A DNA stretch of 64,000 bases, from assembly GCA_029747015.1 (NCBI GenBank), contig JAKOGI010002168.1, forward strand, positions 1 to 64,000, in the 5' to 3' direction. This DNA is from Carnegiea gigantea. Lineage: Eukaryota > Streptophyta > Magnoliopsida > Caryophyllales > Cactaceae. Under the pieces are notes generated by a model. It saw nothing but the letters and a program-made list of their open reading frames with translations, was not told where the DNA came from and made no database searches. Both the position numbers and the translations under genes were made by a program. Positions 12,476 through 24,582 of this stretch are shown piece by piece. How positions within the stretch are numbered: position 1 is the stretch's first letter; each line of letters starts with the position of its first letter.

Positions 12476-12480
12476 AAATT

Positions 12481-14915
12481 TGTAAAGCTTGTCGTAGAGC
12501 TACAAATTAAACCACTGCTTCGACTTATAAATAATATTTATAGCATAGGAAAGTAGGGATCGATCCACGAGGAAAGATTATATCAAAATGCTAATTTAAT
12601 CCTAAATAACTTTACTAATCTAATTTATTGTTCCACCTCTTTGTAATTCTAAATTAAATCAAATTTAATTTATAAAAATCTGAAAGAATACCCAATATTA
12701 CTCCTAAATATTTTGGATTTAATTCTGAAAATAAAACAGTAAATAGCTATCCTAAATAATCTAGAAAAATAAAAACAAAATAATAACTTAATCTTCAACT
12801 AAAAATCAAAACAAAAAATAATAAATAGAAAATAAATATTAAAAATGACAAACAGTAACTTAAACTAATATTCTTCAAGTTTGTAAGCTTACAACTCCAG
12901 AATTGTATCCAATTAATCTCAGAAAAATTAAATCAAAAAATTACCATAGAATATTAAAACAGAAAATGAAATCTAAAATTAAAAATAAAATAAACTGCAT
13001 TAATATAAATACGAAATTAACCAACAAAATTACCCTAATTTAAGGACATAATTGTTTGGACTCAACAACACCTAATAAACGTGAAATAGATACTAAAAAT
13101 GAAATTTCTAGATTTAATGAATTCAAAACCTGCACATATCAATTTCACGAAATAATTCTGAAAAATTATCAAGTAATTTCCAAAAATTACGAAATTAAAT
13201 AGGGGTAGATTAGGACACTATATAAACCCTAAGAATGAATAAAAACTAAAAAAAAAAACGAAAACAACTATTTTTAACCTAATTTCTAACAAATCGATAA
13301 CCAAATGATAAAACAGAATATAACTCAAATCTAAAATTTTAACCACTCTAAAAATCAAAATCTAATCTGTCTAAAATTACCAAGATATTACTAAAAGACT
13401 ATTCTTTTTTGGGGGGGGTAAACGAAATTTATATCAACGCTAATAATTGAAGAATAGAAATTGACAAACTAAACAAATTAACTAAGAGCAACAAATAATT
13501 ATCAAAAGATATCAAATTTATGAAAAATAATGCTTAGCATAATCTATATCCACTATGCAAATTAATATTTATCATTAACGTACAAGTCGATTTCATCCAT
13601 GAGTTAAACTGTAGAAGACATCCACCAGCAGATCTTCCCTATTTTTCCTTATATTATAGTTTAATTAATTCCAACCCTAATATAAACCCTGCTAATTTGA
13701 TAACCTTCACACCAGCGCAAGGATTTAATCAAACTAGAGTATTACGTATTAGAAAAACATCATCTAACGCTTTGTAACTAATTTACCAGCAAATCGATTT
13801 AACAAAGATCTATAACGATTACCTAATTAAAAGAGATAGGTTTGCGCCATCCATGATTAATTAGGGTGATATTAATGCTTAAAAGACGATAACTTTTATG
13901 TATTAAAGCCTTTTACACTGTCATATATATTCGTATTAGACTAACTAGCATGTATTCTAATTAATATAATACAAATATCATGAACGATAAATATTAATCG
14001 CTATAGAATCTTGAATATAAATCAACTAGACAATAAAGCATGAAACTTGTTTCAAAATAATTAATTTAGCATGGTGTCAACTAGATTATACTAAGTACAA
14101 GAAAATTACTCACTCATATTAAAAATAAAATCACAATAATTAACCAAAGCTTCCATGTTTAACAATAAAATAAACACACAAAAGAAAAGAATTAAAAGAA
14201 CAATCCTATTTTGATGATGATCATGAGTATGATTTATGGTGATGGGTGATTATGAAGAATGGTGAGAAGATGGTGATGAGGCGTTCTTTGAGGAGATTGA
14301 AGGTGTGGTGTGAAGGGAGTTTGGTGATGCTGATGCTATGGTGAGGAGATGAAGGCAGCCGCGGCTCGTTTATAGAGTTAGGCGTGGACTGATTGTGATG
14401 AAAAAGCCGTGGTAGGGTGTGAAGGAGATGTTGATGGATTATGATGTTGGTGATGGAGATTAGGCATGAGGGCTGCATGAGGCGTGGGGATGATGGAGGA
14501 GGGGTTTGCCATGATATTATGGAGGAGAGGGCCATGGGGTTAGGTGATGTATGGTGAGGAAGTGGGCTTGCCATGGATTGTTCTATGTTTTATAGTGAGG
14601 GTGATCAGGGTTAGTGAATAGGGTTTCCTTCTTCCTTTCTTCCTTAGACCTCTTCTCCCTCAAGACTTCTAGCTCTTCTCTAACTCTTGAAACCCTGGCC
14701 CAATTAAATAATTATGAAAATAATATTTTCTATAAATTATTAATTTTGGACCGTCTTGATAGCCAAGCATGTAAAAACTTCGACGTCTTCTCTTTCTTTT
14801 TTATTTTATTAAGGCCTAACCTGAAAAATATATAAAATAAAGTAAATTAGAAGCAATAATGTATATAATATAATCAAAATAATTATTCAAACAATGCATG
14901 ATTTTTGACTTAACA
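12481..14915 (-). repeat. 5' LTR of the Athila element (2435 bp)
   Basis: Partner of 6478-8911. Similarity is high throughout, including the GATGATG-rich block near 14215-14560. Open frames at 14221-14574 and 14614-14835 lie inside the LTR and are not genes. Confidence 0.93.
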
Positions 14916-14920
14916 ATGCT

Positions 14921-15415
14921 GTAGATGGTTGAAGTTGAAGACCATGATCCAGGTGCTCTCTAATTACCCCAACATACACTTCACAACATGAAGGTGAGTC
15001 ATGCATGGAGCATGCATGAACTGAGAAACTACATGTACTACATATAGTAAGATACTGTAAAGCGCCTACCATACTCCTGTACTCAGTAGGATTTCGAAGC
15101 AGTTCACAATAGTAAGGGATAGAGTAGTCCGAGCAAGAGAAGGGGTTCTAACCGGTTTGCAAGTCTGGAGGTGAAATTTAAGAAGTAAATCATCAACATA
15201 CTTCTGTTGCGAAAGAAAAATCCCAAAGGAAGTGTAAACCACATAAATGCCAAGAAAGTAATGTAATTCCCCTAAATCATTCATGGCAAAAGTACTAGAT
15301 AGAAGACATGAAACAGGTGAGCACATTAGTGGAACTACATGTCAAAATAATGTCATTGAAATATAAAAGGAGAATCAAAGTATGACCACTAGCACATAAA
15401 AAAAACATGGAGCAA
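14921..15415 (-). pseudogene. Copia reverse transcriptase end and RNase H start (element B)
   Basis: Minus-strand frames include LLLYFNDIIL at about 15360, the degenerate catalytic box (normally YVDD). They also include FAMNDLGELHYFLGI (15290-15240), FLSQQKYVDDLL, CKPVRTP and MVGALQYLT (15070), all conserved landmarks of the Copia reverse transcriptase thumb and the link to RNase H. One catalytic aspartate of the YVDD box is replaced by Asn. Frameshifts separate the pieces at about 15066 and 15300. Confidence 0.88.
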
Positions 15416-15439
15416 TCAACATCGCTACAAGTGAAACCA

Positions 15440-15700
15440 TGAGACAATATGAAATTGCTGAAACGACAAGTCGTACAACTACCATGAAATGATGAAGTAA
15501 GCTGTAAAATTTTTTATGTCCTAAGAACATCTAAAAGACGAGCACCACAATGACCTAAACGACGATGACACTAATCTTCAGTGGAATCCAAGGCAACAAA
15601 TATTGGAACATGATGGGTAATAGGAAGGCTGAGAGAATAGACACTCTTAGTAGATGCCTATCAAAGAACTTCACCCGTGGTTTTCTCCTTTATACAAACA
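15440..15700 (-). pseudogene. Copia pre-integrase zinc region remnant (element B)
   Basis: The minus strand reads HRRLGHCGARLLDVL followed by a CTTC pair, resembling the HHCC zinc-binding region before integrase. The sequence then goes straight to the reverse transcriptase catalytic region, so the integrase core is deleted. Stops occur throughout. Confidence 0.6.
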
Positions 15701-15879
15701 GAAGTAGAGTTAAAAAAAAAAAGTATACGACAGTTGTTACCATGACAAAATTATTTAATTGAAAGAAGATTATGACAAAGATTGAGAACATGAAGAACAT
15801 GCTTAAGGTGCAATGGTTTATCTGAAGTACACACAGCAATATGACCAACACATGAAATAGATAATAACATTCCACACCA

Positions 15880-16030
15880 ACCTGAACATGAACCGGTCCA
15901 AAGTAAACAGTTTTAGAAAGAAGCTTACCATCATCGAGCATCATATGGGGTGATGCATGCAAGTTAAGATACCAGATTTATTCACTGGCATCAACAGAAT
16001 TGAAGGTAGCATATGCAGAAAACACTGGCT
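15880..16030 (-). pseudogene. Copia protease remnant (element B)
   Basis: The minus strand carries LHASPHMMLDDGKLLSKTVYF, which aligns with the family's D-S-G-A-S-HHM region followed by a YxGPxxVxVG segment. The catalytic DSG is lost (LH-A-S), so the remnant is inactive. Confidence 0.7.
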
Positions 16031-16259
16031 GCTGATACGGTTGATACCTGCTAGGATAGGCATTACAGAATGACCTAGAGTATGATAGATCTGACATATA
16101 GTATTGGGATGGGAACTTAAGACCCCTTCGAACTAGTTAATCCCTGCAAATAAAAAGTTAGAACATGAAGCAGAAGCACAATAAGTATCTAATGATGAAA
16201 CAGTAGAATCATATAAAATCTGCCAGTAGTGTTGGAGGGTTGGTTCTAATTCTGATTAG

Positions 16260-17470
16260 ACGGTTGATTGTTATGATTGTTGCCACATTTGTTGTTGTGC
16301 CACTCCCTATTGTTACACCCATTATGGTTATTATGTTCACCACCCCCTTTACCTTTTTGAGAGAAAGTCTTCTTCTAACTGCCCCTTAATCTGAAGCACC
16401 TGTAGTAAGACTAGCCACAAGGGCTTGATGAACTGGGCTTTCACGATCTTGTTGGAATTTTGCTTGTTATAAATAAAAAATAAGCTTTGTATGCAAATCA
16501 TCAAAATAATGAGGTCCCGATGCAAACAATAAGCAGTGATAAAATCACGATAATCAAAGGGCAAACCAGATATATGTAGCATACTGAATCAATTAAAGAT
16601 CCGAGACAAGGGATTCAATTGTAGCCAAAGAACCCGTAATGGTCCTGATGTGACGTAGATACTCATCCATGGATTGATCAGTGGCTTTAGACACATAAGT
16701 AACCATGTACTTGAAGTCAGGCGCACGTGGTAAACTCACAGTGTTAAATCAAGTTTACTGGTAGACTTGAAAAGAATATGAAATGATACGTACATCACTC
16801 AAGGTATATTTAGTTATGGTAGCAAATAACCAAGCACAAACAAGTTGATCAACATGTAACCAATAAGCATACCTCGGGTTGGCTCGAGAAATGCCTAGTG
16901 CAACAAGAACATAAGGCAGTGACTATGGAAATGTACCATCCAAAATGCCATCAAGTTGACGAAGAATCACAAAGGATGTAAATTGGGTGCGCCATGAGAA
17001 AAACATCGATTGAATTAAGAGTAGTGGTCAAGCAGGTAGTGAACCATCTAAATTGAAAGAGGCAGCATCAAAAGACCACCAAGATCAGTCGTGGCAATGC
17101 GAGTAGAGAACACGCCAGGAGCAAGGGCCAGTGGGGCACCCATGGTGTAGCCGAAAGACGCATAGGCACAGACGCAAAGATGGGACATGACAAGAGAAGA
17201 ATAACCATGGAAGCTCGACACAGGAATAGTTGGCTGAGTAGCAGGGTAGGACATGGTTGGAAAGAATAATGTCGAGAAGGGAAGAGAAGAGTAAGGCAGT
17301 GGGAGTGGAGGTGGTAGGAAGGACGCATGTCAGACAGGATCTTGCATGCGTGAAGAACTGAGGTGGAGTAATAGGTTCAGATATCATTGGAGTAGAGCTT
17401 TGAGAAATTGGAGTCTTAGAGTTATGAGGAACCCCATTGGAGACTGGAGTAGGCAAAGGTGGATTCATGG
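16260..17470 (-). pseudogene. Copia gag remnant (element B)
   Basis: Minus-strand fragments include VSKATDQSMDEYLRHIRTI (about 16690-16640) and ISGLPFDYRDFITA (about 16575-16530), both typical of the UBN2 Gag domain. An Asn-rich linker with a possible CNN...H segment at 16340-16260 stands where the zinc knuckle is expected. The N-terminal part, with an ATG near 17468, is heavily decayed. Several frames and stops interrupt it. Confidence 0.75.
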
Positions 17471-17573
17471 CTATCGAGAAGGAAAATTGGTTGCTGCAGT
17501 CGAGCCTTGCATGAAGAGGAAGCAGGTAGCTTGGGTTACACGCCAGAGGCTTCGAGTTGGCTCAAACACCATG

Positions 17574-17694
17574 TATGGTTTAGAAAAATAATGACTCACT
17601 CAATCATGGGAGCCTGGAATTGTATTTCCGTAAAAGTTATACGGTGGAAAAATATGTAAATATCCCTAATACACTATGAAATGCTAATAACGCA
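17574..17694 (-). repeat. 5' LTR of Copia element B
   Basis: Partner of 5889-5998. The primer-site remnant at 17559-17571 lies just inside, which shows this is the 5' end on the minus strand. Confidence 0.72.
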
Positions 17695-20600
17695 GACATC
17701 GGCTAATATACATACACGAAATATGGATATTTTTCTATTTTTTTCTTTTTTTAGGGGGGAGGGGTAATCATAGTGATTGGGTGAGTTTGTATATAGACTT
17801 TTGATGAGCATGTTTATGTCCTTCCCTATAAATGAATTGTCCAAGCAGTCAAGTATATTATGTCGAATTGCAGCTTAATTTCATCCTCTGTCTAATGAAC
17901 TAACACCAATCATATGAGATTACTGTCTTTCCTCTAACTTGTAATTGACGTATAAGAGAGGGGCACAAATTGAATTATTGCTCACAACAATTGAAAATCC
18001 GATCCCTACATTCATTTATAAGAAATAGCATGACCTCCCTCAAATATCAGCATCACTAGCATGGCTATCCCGACTATCATGTGCCGTTGAAGCGACTAAG
18101 GATGCTCTGGTCAAACTATATCCTTTCTTTTGGGTGGAAAGAAAGTGCGAAACAGTTTCATGGGACTCGGGGGAGCAAATGGAACGGAGCGGAATGGCCA
18201 AATGATAACATAAGAGAAAGAGAGCGAGAGACGTGATTGTGTGGGAAACAGTTACGTGCATGAGGGCCTTTAGCGACAGAACAAGGGGTTGGGATAAGGA
18301 ATTTGAGAGGGAGGGGAACTGTTGAGCAATTATCAGAGTATTTTTTTTAAAATCTTATATAAAGACTAAAGAGTAACTGTCAACTATATTTACAAGGCTG
18401 ATCCTATCCAGTGTTTTTGTAATGCCCCCAAATGCTAATTACCAGATTATCTTAACCGCTTATAATCGTAATGGTAGTGGAAGTCTAAATGATTGGAGCC
18501 GTTAGCACCGCCCGGAATCGGACAAGGCTATTTATATAAGCTATGTGATTTTTACTGGAACATTGTCACAATTCCCAAATCCCATCAAAATGAAGGCATT
18601 TGAGTAAACTTCAAACCGTAATTTAGGCTTTACATAACCCAAAAGATAACCAGATTAGATATCTTCTAACTCTCTCTACTTTAAGCATGCTTACTCAAGT
18701 TGCAGACTTAACATGATCTTTAAGCTCTATCAAGCCGTGACACTATGTGGGAATCCATCGTGACCATTTAACGGCGTCAAACTGCAATGTAACAAGTCCT
18801 TCCTTCACTTCATACATTCTTGAACTCTTTAGGTACAAGTTGTCCACTTGTCCATCACCTAAAATAGATAACACAAGAATATTTCAAAAAATGAGCCAAA
18901 ACTTAGTATGTTTATCCCCGTACTGTAAAGCTAAACTTTTAGACCAATTTAGTTGGGCATCCGCATTTCAATTCTGTTTAGTTCGAAAACAGGAGAAGGA
19001 GAGATTATAAAGTAGAACTGTTACCGGTTATTATCTGATGGTGGAATCCAAAATTGATGAACACATATAAGTATTGTGATCATTGAATAGGTATACACCT
19101 GCCAGCTGATTGAATAGCCTGACTTGAGGCCGCATGGGTGAATTGAAGGGCGTAAGCCCTAATGATTGTTAACTGATGGGCCCACTTGATTATGTGATAA
19201 AATAATACATGAAAATGATTCATTAAATAATTATATATTATGAGACTTTGGTATTTATGGAAAGCATGTAAACTTTTGAAAGGTACAGATAGTAAACATA
19301 CCTGGACCTTGAAGGCTCTCCCCTTTCAATAAAATACTGTTTGCGGCATTGAAGTGACGAGAGTGGCCTCAATTCTGCTTCAGAGACGTATGTTTTATTA
19401 GCAGTAGAGTTTTATTTGTTATTATTACTATCATTAATGATATTGATGCTATTAGGCTATAATAGGCCTGAATATTGCTACCCGTTTAGTGTTATAAATA
19501 TTAATGTTATTATCGATAAAGTTATTATAATCATCGTCATTATTGGTATTTGATGTCATGTTTGATATTATCATGTATTTCATTTCCATTATGATTACAA
19601 TCATTATGAAAAGATATATTATAGTCAGTTCTAGTGATTTATTTATGAGGGGTTGAGTTACTAACCCGACTTGTAGTTCTATCTCAGTTTTTGACGTCAT
19701 GTCACGCTTTCATATGCAGATTGAAAATATATATGCTCTTTTAGGCTCAAATAAACTTCGATTTCTATTTATTTGTTTGGGTCACAAAAACATACGTCAT
19801 TCTCCAACATTCAAACAAAAATTAATCCTTATTCTTCTCTTTAAGTTACACAAGTATGCAGTTAATTTTTAACACCAGTTCAAATCCAATTATCTTACCA
19901 TTTTAAGTGAATCACAAAATTCCAGCCCCACAAGTATTTTTAATGGATAATATCATCCCCTAATTCACACACTGAAATTCTTTAATAACTCTTAAATTAG
20001 TCTCCAACATTCATCTCCTATTTGACTTGTTTTAAAATCTCAAAATAATATTTCCACTTAATTCTTACATAAAAACACATTTTTAATCCCTCAAATTAAT
20101 CAACAGCTTAATTCAGCTACTCATTTCAAGAGCCCAATTAGCAATTCCCTCCTTTAATTCCACCTTCAACCTCAAACTTGAGAAACGTCCTTCCATGGCA
20201 ATCCCCACACAACGCACACATACCTTTCTAAAATACCCACTAAACATTATTTCATTATCTCAAACTAACTCCCAAATTCATATTTATGCGATGCATTTCA
20301 AATTCCCAATGTGAATCCATTTCCTTTCTTTACACCATATCCACCCACTTCAAGCTTACACTTATGTACTTCAAACTTACACTCACGTTCATGGCCACCC
20401 ACTCAACATCATACTCACCCAAACGTATATCATATTAATTATATTAAAGTTCACTCAAATTTCATGAAATCAAGAAACCAAGCTTGAATTCCTTTCCAAT
20501 CTTCAAACCCTAACCCACCTTCACCACCTCTAAGCTTTAAGTTTCACCAATTTAATTCTATCATCCAAAATCCGAGAAAATCACAAATTCACATTCACTT

Positions 20601-20856
20601 AATCAATTAAAATAATTTCTTACAAAATCAATTAATAAGACCAATCAAAATAAGCATAAGGGGTTTAGGGTTTTCACCTTCTCAACCCACTTGAAGAACA
20701 TAAAGAGGAGAGAAGAGGGAGCAACCATGGTACAGTGGCGGCCAGCGGTGGCGCAACGGGTTCCCGACGGTGGCATGATAGCATAGACAGTCGGCGATGA
20801 GAGCTAGTGAGCAGGGGAAGGGGTGCTGGGCAGGGTAGTTTGGGAAGGGCTGGGAA
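17695..20856. other. Unresolved, probably repeat-derived interval
   Basis: No coding domain is recognised. A TGTAATGCCCC start at 18418 and GC-rich sequence near 20700-20850 look like parts of LTRs, but I found no partner copy or target duplication. Open frames at 18040-18261, 18747-19010, 19452-19700 and 20674-20964 show no family features and are likely chance. Confidence 0.35.
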
Positions 20857-22011
20857 TAGACCTAGCAAAAATTGACCCGACCCGTACCCACCCGAAAGTT
20901 TTGGATTTTGAATGCGATTTTCTCGACCTGAACCCGAAATAAACCGAACCCTGAAAACCCGCAAATTTTGGGGTCAAACCCGACCCGAACCCGAACCCGA
21001 ACCCGCCTGCTCAACCCGAATATTAAATCCTTATTTTTTATTGTCTTTAACATTTTTCCCTTAACAACAATAGTTTTTCATTATAATGAATCGTTTAGGT
21101 AGACGTTTTATAACTATCGCATCTTTTCACAAATTAGATGATGATACCCGTTCTTTCCCAAATTCATTCTCATAAAATAACGTCATATACAACTTATAAA
21201 TGGAATAATTTTAGAAATGGGCATGAAATATCTTGTCTTAAGAAAACTGATTCAGAATAACATAAGTATTAAAAATATGTAAGTCATACCATTAATTACA
21301 TTCCTGCTGAATTGAATACGTCTCATTTTATTTTAAATAATATTACTTTATAATAATCTAAAGCTTTGATGTTATAATTAATAAATAATTGTAATATCTT
21401 ATACATCTATAATGTTCTTTCATTTGATTGCCTTCTAATTGGTCTCAAACTTGATGTCAGTGTTGAGCAATGGACTAATTTGTGCTCATGTTAGGATTGA
21501 CCAACTAATAAAGCATACATGATTATGTAATGGTAGATTAGTTAATAAAATATCAAATCATTAAATGGGTTATTACGGATCAAACCGCTCCAACCCGTTA
21601 TCATACTTTAGATGGGTCGGCCCATGAATGATCCGACCTATTATTAATATTTAATATACGGACCAACTTACTCAAATGTGACTTACTGTCTACCGGTACA
21701 TGTCATTCATATATCATATTGAAAAGTTTAAATATTTTTTATATTCTTTTAAGAAATTATAATTAGAATGCTTGTCCATTAAATACAGATAATTTTAAAT
21801 AATAAATATGTCAAGATTTTGACTTTGACAAAAAAAAGAAATAAATCACTAAAAAGGCGCTCCAAACTCGTTGAGTTGATCCGAAACCCGTAAAACCGAA
21901 ATACACATGCCCGTATTTTACCCGAACTCGAAATACACCCAACCCGTATTTTGCGTGAACCCGAATACACCCGACCTGTATTTAACCCGCCCTCTCGAAC
22001 TGACTGGTCTA
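20857..22011. mobile_element. hAT-like non-autonomous element with ACCCG-rich ends
   Basis: The 1155-bp segment begins TAGACC and ends GGTCTA. It is flanked by 8-bp near-duplicates GCTGGGAA (20849-20856) and GTTGGAAA (22012-22019), 6 of 8 identical, the size expected for hAT. Both ends carry many ACCCG/ACCCGA repeats (20875-21015, 21885-21995), typical of a common plant hAT-like group. No transposase is present. The inverted ends match for only 6 bp, so the limits are moderately secure. Open frames in it follow the pentamer repeat. Confidence 0.55.
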
Positions 22012-23540
22012 GTTGGAAATTGGGGGGAATGGGTTTCGGGTGTTTGGGGGCAAAATTTTGGGAATTTGTCTTTTTTATTTTATTAACAGATTTTTTTTGT
22101 TTTTAAGGAATAATCCAGATTTTTCTAGGTTGTTTGCTTATTTATTTTATTTATTTACTTTTTTTTTGTTTCTTATGTTTAGTAAATATTTGGGCCAAGT
22201 CTAGTACCAATATTTGAGCTATCAATGGGATTATTAAGGTGTACTTGGAAAAAAAAGTGAACTTGACCCATCTAAATTAATTTATGTATTACACTTTATT
22301 TAACTACCTCATATATTATTGTTGTTAGGATTTCTTTTATATACTTTAGGAATGTGAATTGTGTCTACTTTTATATCCTATGACTTCCCATTTTATTTAA
22401 GGGATAATTTGACTCATTTATATTTCGCAAGAGTTATTATGGAGCATAATGAAATTTTATTCTTGAGGTCATTCTGTCAATTCAACCTGTAATTACATAA
22501 GTATATAAAATACTAGATTGAAATACGGCGCCTAACTTAGTTAAATTTAAATTAAGATAATTCAGGGTGATTAGCATGAATTGGATTCAGGCTGTTAACA
22601 GTTTTTAATTTTGAAATTTGAAAACTTTAAAGCCTGAGCAGCACATTTTGGTGTGCTTCCACGAAATTACAAGATTTCTCATTTCCTCATAAATGAGCCC
22701 TAACACATTTTTACACTTATAATATAAAATTTAGGATTTTTATATTTAATTAGTAAACTTTTCAAATCAACAAAGTGAGTGAGTTAATTAGTGCTGCTAA
22801 AATACAGCGAAAGATTCTATAATTATTCTCTTGAATTTTTTTCCTAAATAAAATTACACTTAATTTTATAATCTCCTAATTAAAACTACAATGATGTGAT
22901 ATTCCTATACTCACCAAAATTCGCAAAAAGGCCTTTCCTTCTTCCTTCTTCTGCAATCTGTGGAAAGAAAAAAGAGAGAAAAAAACATAAAATTTTCTTT
23001 GTTCAAGAAGGGCATAGATCTCTAGTACAATACAATTTACAAGTAAATTTCATAGCTCCAATTTTATTGTGGCCTATGCATATCGTGAAGTGTGGCGCTG
23101 TTCATGGCTTTGACAAGCGAGATGAATGATTTAATTTTATTGTGGCCATTGGTTTTGACAGCAAGAGAGAGACACATAGGAAAATGATGGTGATGAGCCC
23201 GCAATTTTCGGTGTTTTTTTATTTTCTTGAAAAAAGAATTTAGATGATGGAGAAACACAAGCTATTTCACTGTTAACACAGTTTGATCCGCCCCTCTCCC
23301 ACAAAAAAAAAAAAAAAAAAAAGCAATAAGCCGGTGTTAGCACAGTTGCACAGGTTTAGGTCAAATGCACCTAATTTATTAACTTAAAAAATTTAACAAA
23401 TAAGTATATAAACTCTAAAGAGTTTAAACACTAAATAATTTTTCAATATAATAAACTTAATTACAGTTAAAATAAATACAATTCAGTTTATTTTAATTCG
23501 ATTGAATTCAGTAAAAAAAAGTTTAGAATTTAACAAAAAT
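22012..23540. other. AT-rich interval with A-run
   Basis: No gene is recognised. A run of about 20 A lies at 23301-23322. Open frames at 22013-22204 and 22896-23129 are low-complexity and unsupported. Confidence 0.5.
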
Positions 23541-23544
23541 AAAT

Positions 23545-24225
23545 TTAGTTGACATTGACGAAGGAAGAAGAGCAGGTGTGGTGTGCGAAGAGGACGGGAA
23601 CGAGGAACAAATTGAACAAATTTCATTGTGTTTATGGGGGAAACTATACGCTAAAAACTACTTTAACCTAGGAGCGATGAAAGTAGTTCTTAAGAATATC
23701 TGGAAACCTACGAGGGGTGTCCTCATACCTAGACAAGAACCTATTTTCGTTCCAATTCTTCTTGAGCACTGATAAGGAATTCGTTCTCAACGAAGGGCCT
23801 TGGGCTTTCGATGGTCACCTATTGTTGCTAAAGGAGATCACAGGAGTGGAACAGCCGAGTGATGTTAATTTTGATAAGGCGAGATTCTGGGCCAAGGCAT
23901 ATTCGGTGCCTCTGTTGAAACAGACAATGGAGTTTGCTAAGGTCCTTGGTTCGCAACTAGGAATGTTTATGGCTTGTGATGAATCCAACGTATACTGTGA
24001 AGCCGACAAGTCTGTGAACTTCCAGGTTGAGATTGACATGACCAAGCCTTTCAGACGAGGAATCCGGCTTATAGTTAGAGGAAAGCCTTTGTGGATCAAA
24101 CTTGGGTATGTAAAACTAATAGACTTTTGCCATGGATGTAGGTGCATGGTCACATTCTAAAAGGCTGTGACATCGTTGGGGAGGACGTAGATTCAGCTGA
24201 ATTGCAATATGAGGAATAGCTTCGA
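23545..24225 (+). pseudogene. LINE 1 ORF1 (DUF4283 RNA-binding protein), broken
   Basis: The first frame (about 23547-23772) contains VVCEEDGNEEQIEQISLCLWGKL, and a second frame from 23717 continues with FFLSTDKEFVLNEGPWAFDGHLLLL. This is the DUF4283 domain of plant LINE ORF1 proteins, which bind element RNA. The segment GIRLIVRGKPLWIKLGYVKL follows and leads to the zinc knuckle start DFCHGC at about 24120. A frameshift inside the knuckle (about 24135) destroys its second half. At least two frameshifts separate the parts. Confidence 0.87.
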
Positions 24226-24582
24226 GCCTTACCTGTGAAATCCAAAAGTGTAACTCAAAGAGTGAGAGGGAGGAAGAGAGGAAGCTTTTCTTGGCTTATC
24301 AGAAGGTTTGTGGAGCAAGAAAAGGCCGATTAAAATTAAAGTTTGAAGACGCATGATCGAGTGGAAAATCTTTCCCTATTGAAAACTCTAATCAGGGAGC
24401 ACAGGCTATGATGGTGGATGAGGCATAGGAGGTCCGAGTGGGGAATGAGGTCTTCAAGCCAAAAAACACGAGTCCTCATCTATGACAGAGAAGGGGATAG
24501 GAGGCATGGGATTAGGGGGCTCTACAACAAATTCTAATTCCCTGATGTCGGTGGGCATTGCTAAGCAACCCCGCGAAGAGCC

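Larger units (their letters stand above)
6478..14915 (-). mobile_element. Athila-type Ty3/gypsy retrotransposon, gag-protease only, nested in Copia B
   Basis: Long direct LTRs at 6478-8911 and 12481-14915 differ by only scattered substitutions and small indels. They are flanked by a perfect 5-bp duplication ATGCT (6473-6477 and 14916-14920). The primer site next to the right LTR matches the tRNA-Asp 3' end (minus strand TGGCGCCGTTACCGGGG), as in Athila elements. A polypurine tract GTGTGGGGGAATT lies by the left LTR. The 3.57-kb interior has gag and protease but no reverse transcriptase, RNase H or integrase. It instead passes directly to the conserved TGGTTGGGAGGCAACC noncoding motif that normally follows integrase. 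It inserted into Copia B after that element was already in place. Confidence 0.94.
5889..17694 (-). mobile_element. Copia LTR retrotransposon B, decayed and split by an Athila element
   Basis: Terminal sequences at 5889-5998 and 17574-17694 are clearly homologous short LTRs. A purine-rich tract abuts the left one, and a degenerate initiator-Met primer site abuts the right one (minus strand TGGTGTTTGAGCC, complement of 17559-17571). Reading leftwards on the minus strand, the order is gag, protease, pre-integrase zinc region, the end of the reverse transcriptase and RNase H. The Athila element at 6478-14915 interrupts it between reverse transcriptase/RNase H and the last part of RNase H. Without that insert it is about 3.4 kb. 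The integrase core and most of the reverse transcriptase are missing. I could not find a matching target duplication, so the outer ends may be off by several bases. Confidence 0.82.

Noticed and set aside
14221..14574. Pro/His/Ser-rich minus-strand ORF
   Set aside because: Lies in the Athila LTR, and the equivalent position in the other LTR is not open; chance frame in a GGTGATG-rich stretch.
17048..17659. Cluster of overlapping open frames on both strands
   Set aside because: They fall in the decayed 5' gag region and LTR edge of Copia B; frames on both strands have no independent support.
18418..22300. Solo LTR of a gypsy element starting TGTAATGCCCC
   Set aside because: No matching end or target duplication could be found; kept only as an unresolved interval.
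23280..23345. Small poly(A) retroposon around the 20-A run
   Set aside because: Candidate flanking repeats (GTTAACACAGTT/GTTAGCACAGTT) would enclose only about 35 bp; not convincing.
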